NCBI GenBank assembly: GCA_964592475.1
Contig: CAZQEZ010000006.1
Coordinates: 1 to 60,460, forward strand
DNA from: CAZQEZ01 sp964592475
GTDB lineage: Bacteria > Bacteroidota > Bacteroidia > Cytophagales > Cyclobacteriaceae
Direction of reading: 5' to 3'
Length of the DNA: 60,460 nucleotides
In this document: positions 52,833 through 60,460 of the stretch, in pieces
How positions within the stretch are numbered: the stretch's first letter is position 1
Layout of the letters: every line of letters begins with the position of its first letter
Notes under the pieces: generated by a model
The model's database searches: none
What the model saw: the letters and a program-made list of their open reading frames with translations, nothing else
What the model was told of the DNA's origin: nothing
Program-made: the position numbers and the translations under genes

Positions 52833-55800
52833 GTGTATGTGGATAGTGTAAATGATTCCTTAGTATTAATTCATGATATTACCGGTAAAATTTTATTTAC
52901 ATTACCGGTAGCTAATGATTTTGTAAAAGGTGTTAATGATAATTTTTTTTCACTGATACATCCTGATGAACAAAAAAATGCTGTTGACTTTTTTCTGAAA
53001 TCCAAGCATAGCGGTTTTTGCAACTACTCTCTTCATCTTATCAATAAACATAATATTCCTTGTGAATTTGAAATTCAAAGTCAATATTTTTATGACGGAC
53101 ATCAGCAACTCATCCACAGTCGCTTACAACCGAAAATTGAGAGTGCAGAAAAATTAAATTCTCCAGGTAAATTTCCTTTTTTCAAACCCAATGAAGAGTT
53201 AAAGTTTTTATTTGAAAACACCTCCGTACCTACCGTATTAAGCAAAAAAAATGGTTTACTACTATATTTCAATGAAATTGCTCTTCAGCTATTTGGCATA
53301 AATTCAAAAAATGTCAGTAATTTATATGCTCAGGATTTTTATTTTGACGCTACGCAAAGACAAGAAATTATCAATAAACTAGAGAAAAATCGTGGAATTG
53401 AAAATCATGAATTGAAATTAACTGACAATAAAGGAAATTTCTTTTGGGTATTACTCACCTCCAAACTAATAAATTATGAAGAGGAAGAGCTCGTTCTCAA
53501 TCATTTGATCAACATTAATTATCAAAAAGAGATAGAGATCAAGCATAAAGTGGCTGCTCAAAGGCTTGATATGGCTACTAATGCTGCTAAAGTAGGTATA
53601 TGGGAGTATGATTTAATGACCAATGAATTTTATTGGAATAAATCAATGTTTGCAATAGTTGGGGAAAAAAAAGAAGAAGCAATCAATAAATTGAATTTTT
53701 TTGTAAAAAATACCACTGAGACACAAAGAAAAAAATTTATAAAATTTCTCTCGGAGGAAAAAGTTGAAACAATAGTTTTAAAAAACTCAATTAAGCGAAA
53801 AAATGAAGATGTTCATTTGCAAACTACCTGTAGAAAATACATTAACAGTTATGGAGATTTAATAAAAGTATTGGGAATAACCATCGATATAACTGAACTA
53901 CAATCCTCTAAGAAGCTTCTATTCGAAAACCTGAAAGATGAAGCTATAGTAGCAAAGATAACTGCCACAATAAATTCGCCGAGTGATATGGGGGATAATA
54001 TTAAGCAAGTATTGGCAATTTTGGGTCAGTATTTGTCGATAAATTGTATTAGCCTTCATTATTTAGCCAAATCACAAGTATCATTGTATTTCGATTGGTG
54101 CGGTAGCGAACAGGATTTACAAGTAAAGAAGCATTTGAAGTATTTGCCCGAACTTGATGCCAGAATTATTGGTAAAAATGTAGAATCTTTGCCAGCTGAG
54201 TTAAAAGTTATATTTAATAAAGTTCGTGATTTTTCATTTTGCATATTCCCGTTAATGCTGGGAGAAGAGCAAATTGGATTGATTACTCTTTATAATCGCG
54301 AAAATAAAAAGTGGTCAAACACACAACTTGAATGGATAGAAAATGCAATTAAGCTTATTGCTCACGCTTTTGAAAAGGACAAGCATAGTCGTGAAATAAA
54401 AATACAGCAACTGCTTTTAAGAAATATAACTAATAAGATAACTGATGTAATCACTCAAACTGATGCAAAAGGAATAATAACCTATGCCAGCCCAGGTTGG
54501 CTTAAAGTTACTGGATTTCACCCTGCAGAAGTATTAGGTAAATCATCCTTTAATTTCATCCATCCCGATGATTTGGATTTCGTGTTAGATGAGTTTAACA
54601 ATCTTCAAACCAAGCAAACCCGACCAGCCGTATTTCGGTTTCTACACAAATCAGGAACTTATCAATGGTGTGAAACTCGAAGTTCTTTGATAGTTAATAA
54701 AGATAACCAAATAGAAGGTATCATTACCGGAGGTTACATAGTTGAAGAAAGAGTCAATGCAGAAAGGGCCTTAAGAAATTCCGAATTAAAATATAGAACG
54801 CTATTTGAAAAAGCACCTATTGGGGTATTGCTAATTGATAATGAAGGCAGAATTCGAGAAATTAATCAGGTGCTTCAGCAAACGTTTGCTATTGCCACCA
54901 AAAATTTAAAGACAGAAAATATATTTCACAAATCATGGCTTAAAAAGTCGGCAATCTTTCACCAAATTAAAGAATGTTTCGTAAATAACAATACTTCCAA
55001 TGGCGAAGCGACTTTTAAGAAAGATGGAGAGCTGGTTATATTCAAATATTATTTAAATCCCGTCTTAATAGATGAAGAGCTTGCGCAAGTGCATGCTGTA
55101 CTGGTAGATATAACCAATCAAAAAACAGTAGAGGAGAAGCTCAAGAGCAACCAACTAAGATTGCAGCAAATAACCACTAACATTACCGACTTAATAACAG
55201 AGATAAATAATGAGGGCATTATTATATATGCCAGTCCTTCATGGAAATCAATATTAGGCTATGATCCGAATAAAATCATTGGTACAAATATTCATAATTT
55301 GATTCCCTCACATAGTAAAGAGACTATGCTCGATATAGTTAAAAAACGGTTTGGCAATAAACATAAAAGAAATTTTCAACATCAACTAGTCGATAAGAAA
55401 GGTAAAGTACTTTGGTTTGAAAGTAGTGGCCAATATCTTTATGATGAAGAAAATAATATTATCGGTGCTATTTTCGGTTCATCTGATATTACCGAAAGAA
55501 AAGAGGCTGAACATTTGCTTATCAATCAAAATCTTGAACTGAAAAAGGCTACTGAAGAATTGGATAGCTTTGTTTATAGATCTTCACATGATTTGAAAGC
55601 TCCTCTTACAAGTGTACTGGGTTTGATCAATATATCTAAATACTCAGAAGATATTGCAGAAAGAAATAATTTCTTGCTGCTAATGGAGCAGACTATTCAA
55701 AAGCTAGACGATGTTATTAAACAGATCACAACCTACTCACGAAATTCACGATTGAGTCTGCAAAGGGATAAGATCAATTTTCAGGAATTGTGCAAGCAAG

Positions 55801-56216
55801 CAATAGAAGATTTCAGTTATATAAATAATTTACAAAAAATCAACTTCGACTTCTTTATAAATTCGCCTTATGATTTTTATTGCGATCAAACCAGAAGCTT
55901 CACGATTATAAAAAACATTATATCCAATGCTATATTGTATCGCAATTGGGGTCAGGAAAAACATTGGATCACCATATCCATAGATGTAGATCAGCGGCAA
56001 GCAATAATAAAAATCAGTGATAATGGTACAGGAATTCCGAAAGAAGAGTATAATAAAATATTTAACATGTTTCACCGTAGCTCCAATCTTAGTAAAGGAG
56101 CAGGATTGGGACTGTATATTGTAAAGGAGGCTTTAAATCGGCTCAATGGTTCAGTTACTTTCGAGTCTGTTTTGGGCAAAGGAACTACTTTTACAGTAAT
56201 TTTACCTCAACTATAA
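52833..56216 (+). CDS. Soluble multi-PAS/GAF hybrid-free sensor histidine kinase
   Basis: 1127-residue kinase without a membrane segment, thus cytosolic. Approximate order: PAS-like regions 1-100, 120-230 and 240-360; GAF 366-511; PAS 530-642, 648-768 and 770-890; HisKA 903-975 with phospho-His919 in SSHDLKAPLTS; HATPase 1000-1126 with NIISNAILY, DNGTGIP and GLGLYIV. No receiver domain is fused and no response-regulator gene is adjacent. Starts are non-ATG: GTG at 52833 or GTG at 52839, the latter having an AGGAG motif 5 nt before it. The signal sensed is unknown. Confidence 0.93.
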   Translation: MYVDSVNDSLVLIHDITGKILFTLPVANDFVKGVNDNFFSLIHPDEQKNAVDFFLKSKHSGFCNYSLHLINKHNIPCEFEIQSQYFYDGHQQLIHSRLQPKIESAEKLNSPGKFPFFKPNEELKFLFENTSVPTVLSKKNGLLLYFNEIALQLFGINSKNVSNLYAQDFYFDATQRQEIINKLEKNRGIENHELKLTDNKGNFFWVLLTSKLINYEEEELVLNHLININYQKEIEIKHKVAAQRLDMATNAAKVGIWEYDLMTNEFYWNKSMFAIVGEKKEEAINKLNFFVKNTTETQRKKFIKFLSEEKVETIVLKNSIKRKNEDVHLQTTCRKYINSYGDLIKVLGITIDITELQSSKKLLFENLKDEAIVAKITATINSPSDMGDNIKQVLAILGQYLSINCISLHYLAKSQVSLYFDWCGSEQDLQVKKHLKYLPELDARIIGKNVESLPAELKVIFNKVRDFSFCIFPLMLGEEQIGLITLYNRENKKWSNTQLEWIENAIKLIAHAFEKDKHSREIKIQQLLLRNITNKITDVITQTDAKGIITYASPGWLKVTGFHPAEVLGKSSFNFIHPDDLDFVLDEFNNLQTKQTRPAVFRFLHKSGTYQWCETRSSLIVNKDNQIEGIITGGYIVEERVNAERALRNSELKYRTLFEKAPIGVLLIDNEGRIREINQVLQQTFAIATKNLKTENIFHKSWLKKSAIFHQIKECFVNNNTSNGEATFKKDGELVIFKYYLNPVLIDEELAQVHAVLVDITNQKTVEEKLKSNQLRLQQITTNITDLITEINNEGIIIYASPSWKSILGYDPNKIIGTNIHNLIPSHSKETMLDIVKKRFGNKHKRNFQHQLVDKKGKVLWFESSGQYLYDEENNIIGAIFGSSDITERKEAEHLLINQNLELKKATEELDSFVYRSSHDLKAPLTSVLGLINISKYSEDIAERNNFLLLMEQTIQKLDDVIKQITTYSRNSRLSLQRDKINFQELCKQAIEDFSYINNLQKINFDFFINSPYDFYCDQTRSFTIIKNIISNAILYRNWGQEKHWITISIDVDQRQAIIKISDNGTGIPKEEYNKIFNMFHRSSNLSKGAGLGLYIVKEALNRLNGSVTFESVLGKGTTFTVILPQL

Positions 56217-56224
56217 AAAAATAA

Positions 56225-56245
56225 AGGATATCCTCAGGATACCCT
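56225..56245 (-). terminator. Terminator of the 11-residue-repeat gene
   Basis: On the minus strand AGGGTATCC pairs with GGATATCCT (one G-T wobble) around a 3-nt loop and is followed by a T-rich stretch with a run of seven T. It lies 41 bp after the minus-strand gene stop. On the plus strand an A-C mismatch weakens the stem. Confidence 0.75.
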
Positions 56246-56286
56246 CTATTCATGTTAAACCCTAAAATTAACTAAACTAATTGAAA

Positions 56287-56820
56287 TTAAACCTTTACTC
56301 TTTGATTTACAATTTTAAACTTTTTGATTTCTTCTACAGGGCCAAAATGCTTTTTAGCCACTATTTTTCTTCTTTTGTAAAGCTTCACCTCTGCAGGCAC
56401 TATCTTCTTTTCAGTAGTTGACCTGATTACATCTTCATAAAATTTAAGTGCTTGCTTAGTAGTACCTTTTTGAAAAGCATGAACAGTTTCATTTTTATTT
56501 ACCGGCAATCCTGGTATTACAGTATACATTGAGAAAGAAACTTTGTGGGTTGGCAAAAAAGGCTTTACGAAGACTAACCACATAGTATGAGAAAACCATT
56601 TGAAAAATGCTACAATGCCCTTGGCAATTGCTATAAAAATGCTTTTTATGCCGTTGACAGTTCCCATTGCAATGCTTTTTATGCCGTTGACAATTGTTAT
56701 TATAGTGTATTTTATGCCGTTGACGATTCCCAGTAACATACTTTTTATTCCATTCTTCAATTTTTCCACAGCAGAAAAAATATTGTGTGAAGCTTTATGT
56801 GTTATAGTAGTTTTACTCAT
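56287..56820 (-). CDS. 11-residue hydrophobic repeat protein
   Basis: 177-residue unknown from ATG 56820 (MSKTTITHKAS). Residues 23-66 are four successive 11-residue units beginning NGIK (NGIKSMLLGIV, NGIKYTIITIV, NGIKSIAMGTV, NGIKSIFIAIA), followed by a related KGIVAFFKWF. The pattern is a long hydrophobic helix with one Lys per turn-and-a-half and could lie on or in a membrane, as 11-mer amphipathic repeats do in apolipoprotein- and perilipin-like proteins. The C-terminal half is basic. No signal peptide or known domain. Upstream codons from 56856 look like leader. Confidence 0.75.
   Translation of the reverse strand: MSKTTITHKASHNIFSAVEKLKNGIKSMLLGIVNGIKYTIITIVNGIKSIAMGTVNGIKSIFIAIAKGIVAFFKWFSHTMWLVFVKPFLPTHKVSFSMYTVIPGLPVNKNETVHAFQKGTTKQALKFYEDVIRSTTEKKIVPAEVKLYKRRKIVAKKHFGPVEEIKKFKIVNQRVKV
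56623..56754 (-). repeat. Four tandem 33-bp repeats inside the coding region
   Basis: Codons 23-66 of the gene at 56287 are four in-phase 33-bp units. On the plus strand they are visible as recurring TTTTATGCCGTTGAC. The units match well in the NGIK half and vary in the hydrophobic half, consistent with repeat expansion followed by divergence. Confidence 0.85.
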
Positions 56821-57393
56821 GTGTTTGTAATTTTTGATTCTCCGTATTTTTCTCAAAGGAAGAAAAAAAATTAATACTAAACATGTGAGTTAAGCCGGCT
56901 ATATTACGTGAATGATATACCTATTTAATAATTATTTTGAGCTTTAATCAATTAAATATTTTAAAATAATTAAAACATTGAGCATTAGTGTTTTAGGATT
57001 GAAGAATATTTAGCGAGGATGCTTAATGAGCATATTATTAAGAAGTAACATGTAACCATTTTAAGAGTCTCTATTTTATTAAAACACCAATTTTAAAGGG
57101 ATATTGATTATATATTACATGAAAACCAGCCAGTTATCTTTTTTTCTTAACAAAAAACAACAATTAATTGGGTGGTATAGGGTAAAAATTCTCATGTTAA
57201 ATTAGATAATCCTTATGAATCTCTATATAGTAAATTACATTTAAAAATCGAATAACTTATCGTATGCTCAAAATTTATTGCAACAGCCTAAAATGCAATG
57301 CCTCTACTTGATATTAAACTTTAAAGAGTCTTTGATATTAAAATGATTATTTTTGTAGTACTACTTCAATTATTGTAAAAAAAACCAATAGCA
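56821..57393. other. 573-bp intergenic region
   Basis: AT-rich with no convincing long frame on either strand. It includes a small hairpin near 57020 (ATGCTTAATGAGCAT). The small rightward gene at 57394 lies at its right end. A TATTTTTG -7-like motif occurs near 57350, but the -33 spacing is poor. Confidence 0.55.
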
Positions 57394-57534
57394 ATGAAAC
57401 AGGAATATGATCCCATGGAAAGGATAAAGGAAACTATTAAGTATTTCCTTATTTCATTTCCTATTATAGCAGTAATAGTGATTGTAATTAAATATGGAGA
57501 AGGAATATGGAGGTGGATTCAAAGCTTATTTTGA
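57394..57534 (+). CDS. Possible 46-residue single-span membrane protein
   Basis: ATG at 57394 to TGA at 57532. The peptide is MKQEYDPMERIKETIKYFLI, then a hydrophobic segment SFPIIAVIVIVIKYG (about residues 16-33), and a Trp-rich end WRWIQSLF. Charge distribution fits a single-pass protein with a cytosolic N terminus. It is convergent with the broken alpha/beta hydrolase and overlaps its end by 9 bp. Expression is not shown. Confidence 0.45.
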   Translation: MKQEYDPMERIKETIKYFLISFPIIAVIVIVIKYGEGIWRWIQSLF

Positions 57535-58087
57535 TTGGATAAAATCAACTATCATTTTTATTAATTCTTGGTTGAGTGGCTTATCAGGATCTTTATAGGT
57601 GCGCATATTTGCAGTAATACCCTCTTCTTTAACAGTCTTTAATACATGATTCATGTTTTCAATAATGCCCAATTGAGCATTAATACCCCCTGCTTGAGCC
57701 AATAATTTAGCCTGGGCTTCCGGCACTTGTAAATCTCTTGTGCCTTGCATTACCAAAACCGGAGCTTCTAAATTTTTAATGACTGCTAATGGATTCACCT
57801 ATTACTTTTTTATCATATTGAAGGCTGCTTATACCATATTTAGCTAATGAATCACTCATCATTTTGTAGGCGTTAGGCTTTAAGCCCATAGGATTATTCC
57901 CATCTCTATTCGTTGGGCCAGATCCCGGTACCACGATTACCATATCATATTTTGCATCTTCCGGAGTATGTAGTGTGCCTACTATTTTGCCTGCAGGAGT
58001 TGCTAAGGTATAGGTTGAGTCGATTATTTGGGCCTTTAAAGGCTGGCAATAGATAATTATGATTATAAAAGCTATTAATGATTTCAT
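57526..58087 (-). pseudogene. Alpha/beta hydrolase gene with internal deletion and frame change
   Basis: Two frames are needed. The upstream part (58087 to 57776) has a signal peptide and the N-terminal hydrolase start, ending the true homology near LQYDKKVIGES; VVPGSGPTNRDGNNP carries the oxyanion-type glycine loop. The downstream part (57798 to 57526) resumes in another frame with NPLAVIKNLEAPVLVMQGTRDLQVP and the C-terminal ENMNHVLK, containing the acid and His region. The central part with the nucleophile elbow (GxSxG) and cap is missing. The gene overlaps the upstream DUF3843 gene by 4 bp. Confidence 0.8.
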
Positions 58088-59649
58088 GAGTCTATATTTT
58101 TCGGTGAACTAAAATCATAAGCTTTGTAAAAACGTAAAAAGAAAGACAATTCTCTTTTTACATCAAATAAAGCGTTAAGTGCACTAGGCAAATTTTTAAG
58201 ATCATATCTTTGATTAAGTTCTAAGATGAATTGGGAAGATACATTGCTGAAAAGAACATATTTTACTAAAAACATCTTTTCTTCCTCCGATATTTCATCT
58301 TTTTTACAAGTATCTATGAATTCATTTACTTTTTCAGCTATCTCGTATCCTTCATTTTCTCTAAAGAAAAGTGCTAAGTCATGCTTGTTCTTCATTTCTA
58401 CTGGTAGTTCTTCTTTTTTATTATCGGATACATTGTGCTTTTTATTATAGGCAGTTAAAAATTTTTCGATTCCTTTTTGTAAATCCACACCATTATCAAA
58501 AAAGGTAAGATGATCATCAAAAACTTGATGAAAGGCTTCTTTTAAAAGTTGATTTCTTCCATATATTTTGGCTCGATAGGCAGGCTCATACCATATTAGT
58601 AAATCATCTCCCTCTTTTTTATAATTTTGAATATTTTCACTTTCCTCTTTTTCTTTTACATCAATTAAAATCCCTACTAAGTGCCATTGGTTTTGCCAAT
58701 AAACAAAACCACCTTGATATAAACTACCTTCCACCAGATCATCAGCTTTCATATCAACAAAACTAGCTTTAGGAACATGATATTCCTGATTGGAGTAAAG
58801 ATGTATAAATGAATAATTATCCTGGCTACTTTTTAAAAACTTATAATACCCTATATGCTGTTTCATACCAGCTATTTGTTGCTTAATAGTTTCATTTGCT
58901 CTGGCGAAATAACTGAACCATTGAGGTATTGATAAAGCAGAATACTGACTTGGAAATCGTAAAATCAGATCATTTTTGATGAATTGATGCACCATCTCCA
59001 GATAATTGGGGTCTCGATTATGCTTTTGTTGTTCAAGAAATTGCTGACCTAGTTTGTATCGATATTCAAATCCGGTGGTAAAAGAAGCCATCGCAAACCA
59101 ATTTAGCTTATCATAAAGTTCAGGAAAAGTAGTCTGCTCATTGACTTGTAAATAGTCTTCAAAGAAATCAGTAGCCATTTGCTTTTCAATTTCTTCCTCC
59201 AGAATATTATATATTGATTCGGATAAAAGAAAAAAGTACTCAAATTGAGGAGTAATGGCATACCCAAAATAATTTCGAGCAAAGAAATTCCATACTAAAA
59301 ATTGAATGTCTACAGCATTGATGTAATCGCTATCATAGTTATCCTCTGGTGCAAGTAATACCGGTACAGGCGATTGGTAAAGCTCTCGATTATAATCACG
59401 CAATGATTGCCAAATACCCATTTCTGACATAAAATCCTCAAAATATCCACTTATGATATAAGCTAATTCTTTATTTTGCTCATTATTTAATTTGAATTGT
59501 TGAATAGGAAAAGGTTGTTCCTTCAACAGGTCAAAAACCTTTTGCACTATTTGCATCATGTATCTATCGTACTCATCTGGTTTTTTATAGGGTCGCTTTT
59601 GTAAATACCACTGCTGAGTTATTTTTTCTCCTGTTAATTTTTTTGTCAT
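58084..59649 (-). CDS. DUF3843 protein
   Basis: 521-residue unknown from ATG 59649 (MTKKLTGEK). Resemblance to the DUF3843 family of Bacteroidota is suggested by YIISGYFEDFMSEMGIWQSLRDYNRELY near residue 68 and IQFLVWNFFARNYFG near residue 112. The C-terminal 100 residues are helical and charged (EMKNKHDLALFF). No signal peptide. Role unknown. Its stop overlaps the start of the broken alpha/beta hydrolase gene by 4 bp, so the two were probably an operon. An ATG at 59697 would add 16 residues. Confidence 0.82.
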   Translation of the reverse strand: MTKKLTGEKITQQWYLQKRPYKKPDEYDRYMMQIVQKVFDLLKEQPFPIQQFKLNNEQNKELAYIISGYFEDFMSEMGIWQSLRDYNRELYQSPVPVLLAPEDNYDSDYINAVDIQFLVWNFFARNYFGYAITPQFEYFFLLSESIYNILEEEIEKQMATDFFEDYLQVNEQTTFPELYDKLNWFAMASFTTGFEYRYKLGQQFLEQQKHNRDPNYLEMVHQFIKNDLILRFPSQYSALSIPQWFSYFARANETIKQQIAGMKQHIGYYKFLKSSQDNYSFIHLYSNQEYHVPKASFVDMKADDLVEGSLYQGGFVYWQNQWHLVGILIDVKEKEESENIQNYKKEGDDLLIWYEPAYRAKIYGRNQLLKEAFHQVFDDHLTFFDNGVDLQKGIEKFLTAYNKKHNVSDNKKEELPVEMKNKHDLALFFRENEGYEIAEKVNEFIDTCKKDEISEEEKMFLVKYVLFSNVSSQFILELNQRYDLKNLPSALNALFDVKRELSFFLRFYKAYDFSSPKNIDS

Positions 59650-59824
59650 TGTAATCAAATTAAGAATTCTATTTTCAAATCTGATGATAATTAACACAAA
59701 ATGAAAAGAAAACCAGATTCAATTTTATACTTGGTTAGCTTTTTAAATCAACTTTTTTCCAAAAATAAAATCAAGTAAACAATTTGTAGTAATGTTTGAT
59801 TTTATACCTATTAAATTATATCAA

Positions 59825-60193
59825 ATGAAAGACAAAGCTGCAAACGTATTTGGCAAACCATTAGTGACCTGTTGTACCGCACCATTAACCGGTTTTTACC
59901 GAGATGGAGCTTGCAATACAGGCCCTGAGGATACAGGCACGCACATTGTGTGTGCAATTATGACCGATGAATTCCTTAATTATTCCAGAGCTAAAGGCAA
60001 TGACCTGATTTCGCCAAGGCCGGAGTTTGATTTTCCCGGGCTAAAAGAAGGAGATTGTTGGTGTTTGTGTATTAACCGATGGCTTGAAGCACATAAGGCA
60101 GGATTGGCACCTCCCGTTAATTTAGATGCCACTCATGAAATTGCTCTTGCTTACGTATCCCTCGAAATTTTGCAAAAACATACCTTTAAATAA
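59825..60193 (+). CDS. DUF2237 protein
   Basis: 122-residue member of DUF2237, a widespread bacterial family. Cys-rich motifs match: NVFGKPLVTCCTAPLTGFYRD near residue 5, NTGPEDTGTH near residue 29, FLNYSRAKGNDL, FPGLKEGDCWCLC near residue 76 and LDATHEIAL near residue 107. Function is not known; conserved Cys/His suggest a metal or redox role. An ATG at 59792 would add 11 residues and is possible. It is followed by palindromic repeat DNA. Confidence 0.9.
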   Translation: MKDKAANVFGKPLVTCCTAPLTGFYRDGACNTGPEDTGTHIVCAIMTDEFLNYSRAKGNDLISPRPEFDFPGLKEGDCWCLCINRWLEAHKAGLAPPVNLDATHEIALAYVSLEILQKHTFK

Positions 60194-60234
60194 ATAGGAT
60201 TATTTTCGCTCTTTAATTACTGAAGTTTCGCACC

Positions 60235-60323
60235 TTAAAAATTAAAATAAAATTCCTTAAAATCCCCTCTTGAGAGGGGCCAGGGGAGTGTTTATCAAAA
60301 GATTATTTTATTTTAATTTTTAA
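60235..60323. repeat. Large inverted repeat flanking a palindromic element
   Basis: Arms of 19 bp, TTAAAAATTAAAATAAAAT at 60235-60253 and its reverse complement at 60305-60323, enclose the CCCCTCT/AGAGGGG hairpin. A further hairpin (60331-60352, around AACCCAATGTGGGT) follows. Together they form a multi-hairpin intergenic block. Confidence 0.75.
60264..60291. repeat. Palindromic repeat element, copy A
   Basis: Core CCCCTCT-TG-AGAGGGG followed by CCAGGGGAGTGT. This is the style of the short interspersed repeats common in Bacteroidota genomes. A related element in opposite orientation lies at 60410-60440. Confidence 0.7.
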
Positions 60324-60409
60324 AATCGCGTTTTAACCCAATGTGGGTAAAACCGAGCTTTAAATTCGAAACAAAAATGGAAATGAAAAAATAAAGTATT
60401 TTATGTTTT

Positions 60410-60440
60410 ACACCCTCCTTTGCCTCCCTCAAGGGAGGAG
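60410..60440. repeat. Palindromic repeat element, copy B (inverted)
   Basis: Core CCTCCCT-CA-AGGGAGG preceded by ACACCCTCCTTTG. Its reverse complement resembles copy A in layout (hairpin, then AGG-rich stretch and GTGT), so the two face each other about 120 bp apart. Confidence 0.65.
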
Positions 60441-60460
60441 TTATAGGTGCTTTATTTTTT

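Noticed and set aside
57340..57366. Promoter before the small gene at 57394
   Set aside because: A TAnnTTTG-like element exists but the upstream TTTG is only about 13 bp away, which does not fit the phylum spacing.

Overview
The window is AT-rich bacterial chromosome, most likely from a member of the Bacteroidota near the Cytophagales. Supporting signs are a secG / TPR-like / LptE-type lipoprotein / sigma-54 activator / miaB operon, a Bacteroidota-style DnaA, families largely confined to the phylum (DUF3843, DUF4268), weak Shine-Dalgarno signals with A-rich stretches before starts, and several TAnnTTTG -7 promoter elements. It is a draft scaffold with one 100-N gap at 28525-28624. No rRNA, tRNA, CRISPR array, prophage or complete insertion sequence was seen.

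Layout. 1-7.8 kb: groES-groEL, a small conserved gene, then the leftward operon miaB > sigma-54 activator > lptE-like > TPR-like > secG. 7.9-12.9 kb: a beta-hydroxyacid dehydrogenase, a sulfatase remnant, a nucleotidyltransferase, a K+-dependent-type membrane pyrophosphatase and an unknown protein. 13.4-17.3 kb: a CAP-domain lipoprotein, a beta-barrel protein, a shortened FloA flotillin, a lactate-permease-type carrier and a cold-shock protein. 17.6-24 kb: DinB-like protein, 2-hydroxyacid dehydrogenase, ceramidase-like hydrolase, a large conserved unknown, an MpaB-like oxygenase and an MtfA-like peptidase. 24.4-33 kb: both methylmalonyl-CoA mutase subunits, dnaA and a class A PBP. 33-37.5 kb: VOC protein, MDR dehydrogenase and KduD (sugar-acid metabolism), then sucD and class I aldolase. 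37.5-45 kb: Crp/Fnr regulator, a broken AhpD-like gene, FMN reductase, DUF4268, sulfatase, FabH, TPR and thioredoxin-like proteins. 45-50 kb: GDPD, a beta-propeller/cupredoxin protein and a PA14 lipoprotein. 50-60 kb: small enzymes, a 1127-residue PAS/GAF histidine kinase, an 11-residue-repeat protein, a broken alpha/beta hydrolase, DUF3843, DUF2237 and a cluster of palindromic repeats.

How the genes work together. Most is housekeeping: protein folding and export, tRNA modification, envelope assembly, replication initiation, peptidoglycan synthesis and central carbon metabolism (methylmalonyl-CoA to succinyl-CoA, succinyl-CoA ligase, aldolase). Accessory functions point to a heterotroph that degrades sulfated or uronate-containing glycans and lipids.

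The most notable signals are: a protein built on four exact 11-residue hydrophobic repeats (56.3-56.8 kb); a translationally coupled PA14 lipoprotein and propeller-cupredoxin pair (46-49.8 kb); four decayed genes, three or four of them missing catalytic parts (8.9, 38.4, 49.9 and 57.5 kb); three small genes below 60 codons; and a 20-bp perfect palindrome between divergent genes at 13 kb. No clearly bounded new defence or biosynthetic system could be demonstrated from sequence alone.
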